Of a DNA stretch of 59,736 nucleotides, positions 36,701-43,030 are shown in pieces (position 1 is the stretch's first letter; every line of letters starts with the position of its first letter). The stretch is from Paenibacillus sp. 32352 (lineage in GTDB: Bacteria; Bacillota; Bacilli; Paenibacillales; NBRC-103111). Both the position numbers and the translations under genes were made by a program. The stretch lies in the NCBI RefSeq assembly GCF_002042965.1, contig NZ_MZNT01000024.1, forward strand, positions 1 to 59,736, in the 5' to 3' direction. The notes under the pieces were generated by a model. It ran no database searches. It saw only the letters and a program-made list of their open reading frames with translations, and was not told the origin of the DNA.

Positions 36701-37331
36701 CGAGCAGGTCCAAGATTTCCGCGTCCGTACCAAAGCCAAGAGCTCTCAGCAGAACAGTAACCGGAATCTTCCTAGTACGGTCAATACGAACATAAATGAT
36801 ATCTTTGGCATCCGTCTCTAACTCCAGCCATGCGCCGCGGTTAGGAATAACGGTAGCCGTATATGTTTTCTTGCCGTTTTTGTCCACTTTCGTGCTAAAA
36901 TAGACGCTAGGAGAACGAACCAGCTGACTGACGATAACCCGTTCGGCACCATTGATAATAAAAGTCCCTGTTTCCGTCATCAAAGGGAAATCTCCCATAA
37001 ATACTTCTTGTTCTTTGACTTCACCAGTTTCCTTATTGATCAAGCGCACTTTCACACGAAGCGGAGCTGCGTAAGTAACATCACGTTCTTTGGACTCGTC
37101 AACCGAATACTTAGGCTCTCCTAAGCTGTAATCGATAAACTCCAATACCAAATTCCCCGTAAAATCCTGTATCGGGGAAATATCCTGAAACATTTCACGC
37201 AATCCTTCTTCCAAAAACCACTCGTATGATTTTTGTTGGATTTCAATCAAGTTTGGAACGTCCAGAACTTCATGAATCCGAGCGTATGACCTGCGTTTGC
37301 GTCGACCTAATTGAACAAGATGACCCGCCAA
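33795..37331 (-). CDS. rpoB: RNA polymerase beta subunit
   Basis: 1178 residues from TTG 37331, seven nt after AGGGGTGA; this aligns with the B. subtilis start. An ATG six codons upstream (37349) has no ribosome site and would include it. The rifampicin cluster GSSQLSQFMDQTNPL...KRRLSALGPGG is wild type. The C-terminal acidic tail ends ...LEGAELGVE. It lies downstream of a 327-nt region with its own promoter and palindromes. Beta forms the catalytic crab-claw with RpoC. Confidence 0.97.
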   Translation of the reverse strand: MAGHLVQLGRRKRRSYARIHEVLDVPNLIEIQQKSYEWFLEEGLREMFQDISPIQDFTGNLVLEFIDYSLGEPKYSVDESKERDVTYAAPLRVKVRLINKETGEVKEQEVFMGDFPLMTETGTFIINGAERVIVSQLVRSPSVYFSTKVDKNGKKTYTATVIPNRGAWLELETDAKDIIYVRIDRTRKIPVTVLLRALGFGTDAEILDLLGDDEYIRNTLDKDNTDSTDKALIEIYERLRPGEPPTLDNARSLLVARFFDPKRYDLANVGRYKINKKLHIKNRLFNQRLAETLVDSETGEIIAEAGQLLDRRLLDEILPYLENNVGFKEYTAVNGVTEMERIPFQCINVYSPIEDGKIVKVIANGKIDKSVKNITPADIISSINYFINLLHGIGSTDDIDHLGNRRLRSVGELLQNQFRIGLSRMERVVRERMSIQDANVITPQALINIRPVIASIKEFFGSSQLSQFMDQTNPLAELTHKRRLSALGPGGLTRERAGFEVRDVHHSHYGRMCPIETPEGPNIGLINSLSTFARINEYGFIEAPYRWVDPKTGVVTEQIAYLTADEEDNYVVAQANAELTEEGLFANDSVIVRYKDDILTLPKARVDYMDVSPKQVVSVATALIPFLENDDSNRALMGSNMQRQAVPLLIPKAPLVGTGMEHKAAKDSGVCIVSKVDGVVERVTANEIWVRRQQMVDGKLVNGDLIKHKLHKFMRSNQGTCINQRPICHKGEKVRVGDILADGPSTEMGELALGRNVVVAFMTWEGYNYEDAILLSQKLVKEDVYTSIHIEEYESEARDTKLGPEEITRDIPNVGEDALKNLDERGIIRVGAEIGAGDILVGKVTPKGVTELTAEERLLHAIFGEKAREVRDTSLRVPHGTDGIVVDVKVFTRENGDELPPGVNQLVRVYIAQKRKISEGDKMAGRHGNKGVIARILPEEDMPFLPDGTPVQVVLNPLGVPSRMNIGQAFEVHLGMAANLLGIHTATPVFDGAREYDVFDTMEEAGMNRSGKTKLYDGRTGEEFEREVTVGIMYMIKLAHMVDDKIHARSTGPYSLVTQQPLGGKAQFGGQRFGEMEVWALEAYGAAYTLQEILTVKSDDVVGRVKTYESIVKGENVPEPGVPESFKVLIKELQSLGMDVKILSGDEQEIEMKEMDDEDEVTSDKLNLNLEGAELGVE

Positions 37332-37544
37332 CTTTGATTCACCCCTCATGTCTACTCAATAGAACAAAATAAAAGCCTCTCCTGAAGCCTTCTCGAGTAA
37401 ATACTGTTGAAGTGATACTTCTTTTGGAAGCTTCTAAATGCATCAACTTTCATGTTACCATAATTTTCTCCATACCTTGTAGGTTTTACCTAAAATTTAA
37501 ACATTATACGTCGAATGCTTAAACTTTATTCACCCGGGTACGAA

Positions 37545-37637
37545 AAAATGTCTTGACATTTTAGCATACTAAAGACATATAACCCAATCTTAATGCTGAC
37601 ATTTTATAATAATACCACATACAAAATGTCAAGTCAA
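37545..37637 (-). promoter_or_regulatory. rpoB promoter with nested AAAATGTC palindromes
   Basis: Minus-strand TTGACT (37632-37637) with TATTAT (37609-37614) at 17 bp, or the overlapping TTGACA (37627-37632) with TTATAA (37604-37609) at 17 bp. GACATTTT-N17-AAAATGTC (37598-37630) brackets the promoter, and a second palindrome AAAATGTC-TT-GACATTTT lies at 37545-37562, about 45 nt downstream of the -10. The rest of the 327-nt gap (37380-37540) holds no recognised element. Confidence 0.6.
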
Positions 37638-37658
37638 CATAATTGTCATACAGCCCAC

Positions 37659-38264
37659 TTATTTCACCGCTTTATAGATCCGATAGCCCTTATCCTTGTC
37701 CACTTCCGCTACTTTCGAAAATAGACTCTCCAGCTTGGCGAAGGCTGAAGGGGCTCCCTGCTTCTTTTGAATGACGACCCACAGTGCACCGCCAGGATTC
37801 AGAACCTCATAGGCCTGCTCAAAAATTTGATGTACCGTCTCTTTCCCCGCCCGAATAGGAGGGTTCGTCAGAACAACATCATATTTGCGGTCGAGCACTT
37901 CTGCCAGCTTATCGCTTTGCAAAATTTCCACATTGGTGATGTGGTTGCGCTGGGCGTTGGAACGAGCCAGTTCTACTGCTCTTTCGTTAATATCTACAAG
38001 AGTTACCTTCCCTCGAGGCACACACATCGCAGCGGCAAGCCCGATCGGTCCGTATCCGCAGCCCACGTCAAGCACCTGAGCATCTTCAGGCAGCTGCATT
38101 GCAGCTATTAACACCTTGGACCCATAATCGACCCCCTTTTTGGAAAAGACTCCGGCATCGGTACTAAAGGTAAACTTGCGTCCTCTCAGTGTCTCTTCCA
38201 CTGTATGTACGTCATGTGCCGCAGTCGGCTTTTGTGAATAATAATGGTCGTTGATTTCCCTCAC
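37659..38264 (-). CDS. Class I SAM-dependent methyltransferase, RsmC-like (YbxB)
   Basis: About 201 residues. The SAM site VLDVGCGYGPIGL (64-76) and catalytic NPPIR (134-138) match the RsmC/RlmG group of guanine-N2 rRNA methyltransferases; the B. subtilis homologue YbxB is in the same place, between rplL and rpoB. The exact rRNA target is not known to me. The start is odd: GTG at 38264 lies inside the best ribosome site (GGGAGGTGAGG), and the first well-spaced codon after it is ATC at about 38255. Confidence 0.9.
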   Translation of the reverse strand: MREINDHYYSQKPTAAHDVHTVEETLRGRKFTFSTDAGVFSKKGVDYGSKVLIAAMQLPEDAQVLDVGCGYGPIGLAAAMCVPRGKVTLVDINERAVELARSNAQRNHITNVEILQSDKLAEVLDRKYDVVLTNPPIRAGKETVHQIFEQAYEVLNPGGALWVVIQKKQGAPSAFAKLESLFSKVAEVDKDKGYRIYKAVK

Positions 38265-38317
38265 CTCCCTAGACGTTCTTATCTATCGTCCGTGCTGTGG
38301 CCACCCCGATGAAGATA

Positions 38318-38354
38318 GAGAAAACCCCCTGAAGTAACAAGCTCCAAGGGGTTT
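38318..38354 (-). terminator. Terminator after rplL
   Basis: AAACCCC pairs with GGGGTTTT across a loop of about 20 nt, followed on the minus strand by TTTTC. It separates rplJ-rplL from the methyltransferase and rpoBC, probably with read-through. Confidence 0.7.
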
Positions 38355-38368
38355 AATGGAAACAGAAA

Positions 38369-38734
38369 CTATTTTACTTCTACAGATGCGCCAGCTTCTT
38401 CAAGTTTAGCTTTGATAGCATCAGCTTCTTCTTTGCCCACTTTTTCTTTGATTGGTTTTGGAGCGCCGTCAACCAAGTCTTTAGCTTCTTTCAAACCAAG
38501 ACCAGTGATCTCACGAACAACTTTGATGACGTTGATTTTGGAAGCGCCAGCGTTAGCCAGAATTACATCGAATTCTGTTTGCTCAGCAGCTTCAGCAGCA
38601 GCGCCGCCGCCAGCTACAACAGCTACTGGAGCTGCAGCAGTTACGCCGAATTCTTCTTCGATTGCTTTAACAAGATCGTTCAATTCCAAAACTGTCATGC
38701 CTTTAATGGCTTCCAAGATTTGCTCTTTACTCAT
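38369..38734 (-). CDS. rplL: 50S ribosomal protein L7/L12
   Basis: 121 residues: N-terminal dimerisation domain (1-30), Ala/Gly-rich hinge (about 32-52) and C-terminal factor-binding domain (KINVIKVVREITGLGLKEAKDLVDGAPKP without its ends). Multiple copies form the stalk that recruits EF-Tu and EF-G. It follows rplJ by 54 nt with GGAGG upstream and a terminator downstream. Confidence 0.98.
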   Translation of the reverse strand: MSKEQILEAIKGMTVLELNDLVKAIEEEFGVTAAAPVAVVAGGGAAAEAAEQTEFDVILANAGASKINVIKVVREITGLGLKEAKDLVDGAPKPIKEKVGKEEADAIKAKLEEAGASVEVK

Positions 38735-38788
38735 GGTATATATACCTCCAATAATTTATTGTTTTACGAGATTAAACTTGAAAGAAGC

Positions 38789-39298
38789 TTAAGCTTCTTG
38801 CGCGCCGCCGTCTTTTTCTGCCACAGCTTTAACCGCAAGGGCGAAGTTGCGAACAGGAGCTTGGAGCACGCTGAGCAACATGGACAGCAAGCCTTCTCTG
38901 GAAGGAAGCTCGGCCAGTGCCTTGATTTGGTTTACATCAACAACTTTACCTTCTACTACACCTGCTTTAACGTTCAGATGCTCGTATTTCTTTGCAAAAG
39001 CCGTCAAGATTTTTGCAGGAGCAACGATATCGTCTTTACTGAAAGCGATGGCTGTAGGACCTGTAAGGTACTCATTCAACTCGCTCAGTTCAGCACTCGC
39101 GGTAGCACGTCTAGCCAAAGTGTTTTTCAATACTTGGAATTCAATGCCTGCTTCGCGCAGCTGCTTACGAAGCTCAGTAACTTGAGCCACGTTCAAACCG
39201 CGGTAGTCAGCAACGATCGTGCAAGAGCTGCCTTTCAGCTTCTCGGTTACTTCCGCAACCTGCTGAGATTTTTGCTCAAGAATTTTCGCGTTTGCCAT
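38789..39298 (-). CDS. rplJ: 50S ribosomal protein L10
   Basis: 169 residues, full length (ADYRGLNVAQVTELRKQLRE near 30-49; C-terminal helix binding L7/L12 dimers). L10 anchors the stalk and, with L12, binds the leader upstream to control this operon. AGGAGG before ATG 39298 is abutted by a hairpin cassette. Confidence 0.98.
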   Translation of the reverse strand: MANAKILEQKSQQVAEVTEKLKGSSCTIVADYRGLNVAQVTELRKQLREAGIEFQVLKNTLARRATASAELSELNEYLTGPTAIAFSKDDIVAPAKILTAFAKKYEHLNVKAGVVEGKVVDVNQIKALAELPSREGLLSMLLSVLQAPVRNFALAVKAVAEKDGGAQEA

Positions 39299-39305
39299 TT
39301 TTGCA

Positions 39306-39379
39306 CCTCCTAAAGTTTTCGTGAGAAAACGGTCTCCGTCATCAAAAAGTAAGTTTTCAAAGAAGAAAACGGACTCGTC
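39306..39379 (-). repeat. Hairpin cassette before rplJ, with a degenerate second unit
   Basis: On the mRNA strand GTTTTC-TCAC-GAAAAC ends three nt before AGGAGG of rplJ, as in the rpmJ, rplX and disA copies. About 25 nt further upstream is a second CCGTTTTC-TTCTTT-GAAAAC hairpin. Both are preceded by a GACGRAG/GACGAGT-type tag that is diverged from the CTTACGAAGT of the other copies. Confidence 0.65.
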
Positions 39380-39470
39380 AGTTACCGTATCAACTTAACT
39401 CGTAAACATTCCGCTAGTTACCGTTCCATACGTTCTATCGGTCATGTCTGCGAAGGGTTCCACTTAAAGC

Positions 39471-39500
39471 AAAAATGCCTTCGCAGACAATGCGAAGGCA
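39471..39500 (-). terminator. Attenuator hairpin in the L10 leader
   Basis: TGCCTTCGCA pairs perfectly with TGCGAAGGCA (10 bp) over a 5-nt loop and is followed by five T on the minus strand. It lies about 170 nt before rplJ and downstream of the L10-binding part of the leader. A GTCTGCGAAGGG segment about 20 nt further on (39446-39457) could compete for pairing. Confidence 0.8.
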
Positions 39501-39622
39501 TGATGATTCACGTTTCTTTGTGTTGAAGCAAAGAAAACCGATTCTATATCATAACACCTCGGCAGGAAATTAAGCTGTTCACCAGCACCTGCTGTCTACG
39601 GTAAGTCATATTCGATTATCAA
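39501..39622 (-). promoter_or_regulatory. L10 leader (ribosomal protein L10/L12 autoregulatory RNA)
   Basis: The minus-strand RNA carries the conserved elements ACCGTAGACAGCAGGTG and CCTGCCGAGGTG (about 39555-39605), which pair as AGCAGG/CCTGC(C) and mark the Firmicute L10 leader. It is followed by an attenuator (39471-39500). L10-L12 complex would bind and favour termination when in excess. Confidence 0.8.
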
Positions 39623-39629
39623 CTTAGAT

Positions 39630-39658
39630 AGGTTAGCATGTGCGACTTAAAAAGTCAA
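39630..39658 (-). promoter_or_regulatory. Candidate promoter of rplJ-rplL
   Basis: Minus-strand TTGACT (39653-39658), 17-bp spacer, weak -10 TAACCT (39630-39635). It begins about 16 nt after the rplA stop and would start the L10 leader at its first conserved base block. Weak -10, so moderate confidence. Confidence 0.45.
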
Positions 39659-39673
39659 CTGCCAAGCTTATCC

Positions 39674-40366
39674 TTATCTAAAGGTTTGTACGTTTACACG
39701 CGCGCTAGGTCCCATAGTCGAGGAAACAGCGATGTTTTTCAGGTATACACCTTTAGCAGCCGCAGGCTTCGCTCTGTTCAAAGCATCAACCAATGCACGG
39801 AAGTTGTCAGCCAGCTTCTCAGCATCGAAGGATACTTTACCGATAGGAGCATGGATTTGACCAGCTTTATCCAAGCGGTATTCGATTTTACCAGCCTTGA
39901 TCTCCTGAACCGCTTTAGCTACGTCAAACGTAACTGTACCGGCTTTAGGGTTAGGCATCAAACCTTTACCACCCAAGATACGTCCCAGCTTACCCACTTC
40001 ACTCATCATGTCAGGGGTCGCTACGCACACATCAAAGTCGAACCAACCTTGTTGGATCTTGTTAATCATGTCTTGATCGCCAACGAAGTCAGCGCCAGCA
40101 GCTTCCGCTTCTTTTGCTTTTTCGCCTTTAGCAAATACAAGAACACGTTTCGTTTTACCAGTACCGTGCGGCAATACAACTACGCCACGAACAGCTTGGT
40201 CTTGTTTACGCGGGTCTACACCCAAACGTACTGCTACTTCAACGGTTTCGTCAAACTTAGCAGTTGCCGCTTTTTTTACAAGCTCAATAGCTTCCAACGG
40301 TTCGAAAACCGCATCAGCATCAATAAGCTTAGCAGCTTCTAAATACTTTTTACCGTGTTTAGGCAC
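39674..40366 (-). CDS. rplA: 50S ribosomal protein L1
   Basis: 230 residues from GTG 40366 (PKHGKKYLEAAKLIDAD after the initiator), nine nt after GAGGAGG; the open frame runs 18 codons further but those overlap the intergenic region. The hinge motif GGKGLMPNPKAGT (about 126-138) is present. L1 forms the mobile stalk that handles E-site tRNA. It is separated from rplK by 197 nt containing three 44-bp repeats. Confidence 0.97.
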   Translation of the reverse strand: MPKHGKKYLEAAKLIDADAVFEPLEAIELVKKAATAKFDETVEVAVRLGVDPRKQDQAVRGVVVLPHGTGKTKRVLVFAKGEKAKEAEAAGADFVGDQDMINKIQQGWFDFDVCVATPDMMSEVGKLGRILGGKGLMPNPKAGTVTFDVAKAVQEIKAGKIEYRLDKAGQIHAPIGKVSFDAEKLADNFRALVDALNRAKPAAAKGVYLKNIAVSSTMGPSARVNVQTFR

Positions 40367-40406
40367 TTTGTTTGTCCTCCTCTGTGGTATTAGCGGAATA
40401 TCCTCC

Positions 40407-40538
40407 CACTGATAGTGCAATCGTTACATGAGATAAATCATGTCGATTGTCACTGATAGTGCAACCATTACATAGGCGAAGCCATGTTGGTTGTCACTCG
40501 TTGTGCAACCATTACATAGCCAAAGCTATGTCAGCTGT
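40407..40538 (-). repeat. Three tandem 44-bp hairpin repeats between rplK and rplA
   Basis: Three contiguous units of exactly 44 bp (40407-40450, 40451-40494, 40495-40538), followed by a short start of a fourth (CACTCG). On the mRNA strand each unit forms a hairpin: an outer stem such as CAACCA/TGGTTG and an inner stem such as CATGGC/GCCTATG with a UUCG- or UUU-type loop. Unit 1 has CAATCG/CGATTG and CATGA/TCATG instead, so paired positions change together. Units 1 and 2 are closer to each other at the CACTATCAGTG end; unit 3 is more diverged. They lie just upstream of the rplA ribosome site. Confidence 0.85.
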
Positions 40539-40563
40539 CACTCGTTTTTCCTGGAAACAGGAA

Positions 40564-40989
40564 TTAGTCCTCGATAACAACACCCATACTGCGAGCAGTA
40601 CCTTCGACCATGCGCATTGCAGCCTCAACGGATGCAGCGTTAAGATCGGGCATTTTTTGTTCAGCGATTTCACGGACAGTTGCACGTTTTACTGTAGCAA
40701 CTTTCTTTTTGTTAGGCTCGCCGGAACCTTTTTCGATTTTTGCAGCAACACGCAGCAATACAGCAGCCGGTGGAGTTTTGCAAATAAACGTAAAGGAACG
40801 GTCCTCGAATACTGTGATTTCAACCGGAATGATCAAACCAGCTTGGTCTGCAGTACGAGCGTTGAACTCTTTACAAAAAGCCATGATGTTAACACCTGCT
40901 TGACCCAAAGCCGGACCGATTGGCGGAGCCGGATTCGCTTTACCAGCAGGAACTTGAAGCTTAACAATCTTGATAACCTTTTTTGCCAT
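40564..40989 (-). CDS. rplK: 50S ribosomal protein L11
   Basis: 141 residues, full length. The proline-rich N-terminal domain (PAPPIGPALGQAGVNIMAFC, about 20-39), where thiostrepton binds with 23S rRNA, looks ordinary. L11 is also needed for RelA-type stringent activation. It follows nusG by 43 nt with a GGGGGTG ribosome site. Confidence 0.97.
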   Translation of the reverse strand: MAKKVIKIVKLQVPAGKANPAPPIGPALGQAGVNIMAFCKEFNARTADQAGLIIPVEITVFEDRSFTFICKTPPAAVLLRVAAKIEKGSGEPNKKKVATVKRATVREIAEQKMPDLNAASVEAAMRMVEGTARSMGVVIED

Positions 40990-41032
40990 TGTGTGACACC
41001 CCCTTGTACGTAGTGTGGCGGACCTCTACGAC

Positions 41033-41572
41033 CTAGAGCTTTTCTACCTGGTGGTAATCAAGCTCCACAGGCGTTTCCCGCCCGAACATGTTTACATGTA
41101 CCTTCAGCTTTGCCTTGTCGATAAGAATTTCTTCTACAGACCCGACAAAATTCGCAAAAGGTCCCACTTTCACACGAACGGTTTCTTTCAGTTCGAAGTC
41201 AATCTTCGGCTTCGGCTCTTCGATGCCCATATGCTTGAGAATAGCATCCACTTCATCAGGAAGCAGTGCCGTAGGCTTCGAACCCGATCCTGTCGAACCG
41301 ACAAAACCGGTTACTCCCGGCGTATTACGCACAACATACCACGAGTCATCGGTTTGAATCATTTCGACCAAAACATAACCCGGGTACACCTTACGCATAA
41401 CCGTCTTCTTCTTGCCGTCTTTATTCACAAGCTCTTCTTCCATCGGAACCAGAACACGAAAGATCTTGTCCTTCATATCCATTGATTCAACGCGCTTCTC
41501 CAAGTTTGCCTTGACCTTATTCTCATACCCGGAATAGGTATGTACGACGTACCATCTTTTTTCCATTTCCAT
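41033..41572 (-). CDS. nusG: Transcription factor NusG
   Basis: About 179 residues from ATG 41572, five nt after AGGTGG; a GTG at 41581 directly after the secE stop is an alternative. The NGN domain (KRWYVVHTYSGYENKVKANL; GYVLVEMIQTDDSWYVVRNT) and C-terminal KOW (KVGPFANFVGSVEEI) are present. NusG binds RNA polymerase and, in Bacilli, promotes pausing at TTNTTT-type sequences. Operon rpmGB-secE-nusG. Confidence 0.95.
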   Translation of the reverse strand: MEMEKRWYVVHTYSGYENKVKANLEKRVESMDMKDKIFRVLVPMEEELVNKDGKKKTVMRKVYPGYVLVEMIQTDDSWYVVRNTPGVTGFVGSTGSGSKPTALLPDEVDAILKHMGIEEPKPKIDFELKETVRVKVGPFANFVGSVEEILIDKAKLKVHVNMFGRETPVELDYHQVEKL

Positions 41573-41581
41573 ATTAGCCAC

Positions 41582-41806
41582 CTATGCTCCCGTTTTATTA
41601 AAAACAAGACGAAGCAGCTCAGAAATGCCCAAATCAAGTACGTAGAAGTAAATGGTCGTGAAGACAACCGTAAACAGAACGACAAGCGTGTAGCTGGTCA
41701 ATTCCTTACGACTTGGCCACTTCACCTTTTTCAATTCGGACCAGCTGTCCACAAAAAAAGAAAACGTGTTGCCGAATCCTTGCCTCATTCTAGCCAAAAA
41801 GGACAC
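41582..41806 (-). CDS. secE: Protein translocase subunit SecE
   Basis: 74 residues with one transmembrane helix (about 40-62) after an amphipathic segment SWSELKKVKWPSRKE, the conserved SecE signature that clamps SecY. GTG start at 41806, five nt after GGAGGTG. It is 18 nt after rpmGB. Confidence 0.95.
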   Translation of the reverse strand: MSFLARMRQGFGNTFSFFVDSWSELKKVKWPSRKELTSYTLVVLFTVVFTTIYFYVLDLGISELLRLVFNKTGA

Positions 41807-41824
41807 AACTACACCTCCAAGAAA

Positions 41825-41974
41825 CTACCTAGTTTCGCGATGAGCGGTATGTTCATTGCAAAACTTGCAAAACTTCTTCAACTCCATGCGGTCTGGATGG
41901 TTGCGCTTATTTTTATTGGACGTATAGTTTCTTTGCTTGCAGTTCGTGCACGCTAACGTGATAATAACCCGCAT
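41825..41974 (-). CDS. rpmGB: 50S ribosomal protein L33, zinc type
   Basis: A 49-residue gene read directly from sequence: it starts MRVIITLACTNCKQRNYTS and keeps Cys9, Cys12, Cys36 and Cys39, the zinc-binding L33 form. AGGAGGTG lies upstream of ATG 41974. It heads the rpmGB-secE-nusG operon, its standard Firmicute location. Confidence 0.96.
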   Translation of the reverse strand: MRVIITLACTNCKQRNYTSNKNKRNHPDRMELKKFCKFCNEHTAHRETR

Positions 41975-42028
41975 GATGTACACCTCCTACGGACCAGCCT
42001 CAATTTTTTAAACCTTAAAGGTTCAGCA

Positions 42029-42053
42029 AAAAAACGCCTTACAGTTTTAAGGC
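42029..42053 (-). terminator. Terminator-like hairpin at the start of the rpmGB-secE-nusG transcript
   Basis: On the minus strand GCCTT-N8-AAGGC (42036-42053) is followed by a run of seven T. The promoter at 42063-42091 predicts a transcript starting near 42056, so this hairpin would be the first thing transcribed. A small second hairpin AACCTTTAAGGTT (42011-42023) follows. Confidence 0.6.
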
Positions 42054-42062
42054 TACCTATGT

Positions 42063-42091
42063 ACTTTAGCACAGCGCCATTTAGGTGTCAA
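42063..42091 (-). promoter_or_regulatory. Sigma-A promoter of rpmGB-secE-nusG
   Basis: Minus-strand TTGACA (42086-42091), 17-bp spacer, TAAAGT (42063-42068) with an extended TGC. It lies in the 285-nt gap after sigH; the remaining 42092-42220 shows no other recognised element. Confidence 0.7.
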
Positions 42092-42220
42092 GGGAAACCT
42101 ATTACTACTATACCGCTCCATTCGCCTTCGCCTATAAGTACCAGTATGGACCAAGGGACGATTCTGTAAACCTGTATCGAAAAGGAATGCTATCATTACC
42201 GGGCCAGAGCTTTCTGGATA

Positions 42221-42257
42221 AAAAAAAATAAAGCACCCTGCCTATGCCACGGGGTGC
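42221..42257 (-). terminator. Terminator after sigH
   Basis: GCACCC pairs with GGGTGC (42233-42238 with 42252-42257), loop about 13 nt with further pairing possible, followed on the minus strand by TTTATTTTTTTT. Confidence 0.85.
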
Positions 42258-42260
42258 CTT

Positions 42261-42905
42261 CTATGCGTCTCTAACTTCCAAATATCGTTCCAACTTTCTC
42301 TTAACGCGCTGCAAAGCATTATCAATCGACTTCACATGACGGTCCAAATCTACCGCTATTTCCTGATAGGAACGGCCATCCAAATAAAGCATCAGCACTC
42401 TGCGTTCAAGATCGCTCAGAATCTCTCCCATCTTGTCTTCCAGACCGCTGAACTCTTCTTGATTGATGATCAATTCTTCCGGATCCGTCACGCGGGTACC
42501 GCAGATCACATCAAGCAAGGTTCGGTCAGAGTCTTCATCATAAATGGGCTTGTCCAGCGATACGTAAGAATTAAGAGGAATATGCTTCTGGCGTGTAGCG
42601 GTCTTAATAGCCGTGATGATCTGCCGGGTGATACATAACTCCGCAAAAGCCTTAAAGGAGGCGAGTTTATCCCCTCGAAAGTCCCGGATCGATTTATATA
42701 AACCTATCATACCTTCCTGTACGATATCTTCCCTGTCCGCTCCTATCAAAAAATAAGAGCGCGCTTTGGCTCGAACGAAGTTCTTGTACTTGTTAATCAA
42801 GTACTCCAATGCGTCGCTGTCTCCGTCGCGAACCGCATCGACAATGTCTTCATCTGCCTTGAGGTCATATTCGTACATTCTCAGTTCTTTGAGGTCGACA
42901 CTCAC
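42261..42905 (-). CDS. sigH: RNA polymerase sigma-H factor
   Basis: 214 residues. Sigma70-family factor for transition-state and early sporulation genes. Region 2 (LINKYKNFVRAKARSYFLIGADREDIVQEG, read in two parts, about 37-66) and a C-terminal region 4 helix-turn-helix (YQEIAVDLDRHVKSIDNALQ, about 179-198) are visible. GTG start at 42905, seven nt after GGAGGG; an in-frame TTG at 42911 is too close to that site. It has its own promoter upstream and a terminator downstream. Confidence 0.95.
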   Translation of the reverse strand: MSVDLKELRMYEYDLKADEDIVDAVRDGDSDALEYLINKYKNFVRAKARSYFLIGADREDIVQEGMIGLYKSIRDFRGDKLASFKAFAELCITRQIITAIKTATRQKHIPLNSYVSLDKPIYDEDSDRTLLDVICGTRVTDPEELIINQEEFSGLEDKMGEILSDLERRVLMLYLDGRSYQEIAVDLDRHVKSIDNALQRVKRKLERYLEVRDA

Positions 42906-42964
42906 GGACAATCCCTCCGGCCTGGCAAGACTACGATTCCTTATTTCCCATGAAAGCTAGGATA

Positions 42965-42994
42965 AGTATACATTATGTAATCTAACATCGTCAA
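42965..42994 (-). promoter_or_regulatory. Promoter of sigH
   Basis: Minus-strand TTGACG (42989-42994), 18-bp spacer, TATACT (42965-42970), in the 125-nt gap after rae1. Spacing suits sigma-A; in B. subtilis spo0H is sigma-A transcribed and repressed by AbrB, but I cannot identify an AbrB site by eye. Confidence 0.65.
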
Positions 42995-43030
42995 CCAAAT
43001 TCCATAGACCCAAAGACCGGAAATAGCCGA

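Noticed and set aside
37553..37585. Plus-strand TTGACA-N17-CATATA near rpoB
   Set aside because: No plus-strand gene follows; the TTGACA is half of the AAAATGTC palindrome.
40407..40538. Tandem repeats that at first sight suggest a CRISPR array
   Set aside because: Units are contiguous with no unique spacers, only three copies, and no cas genes are near.
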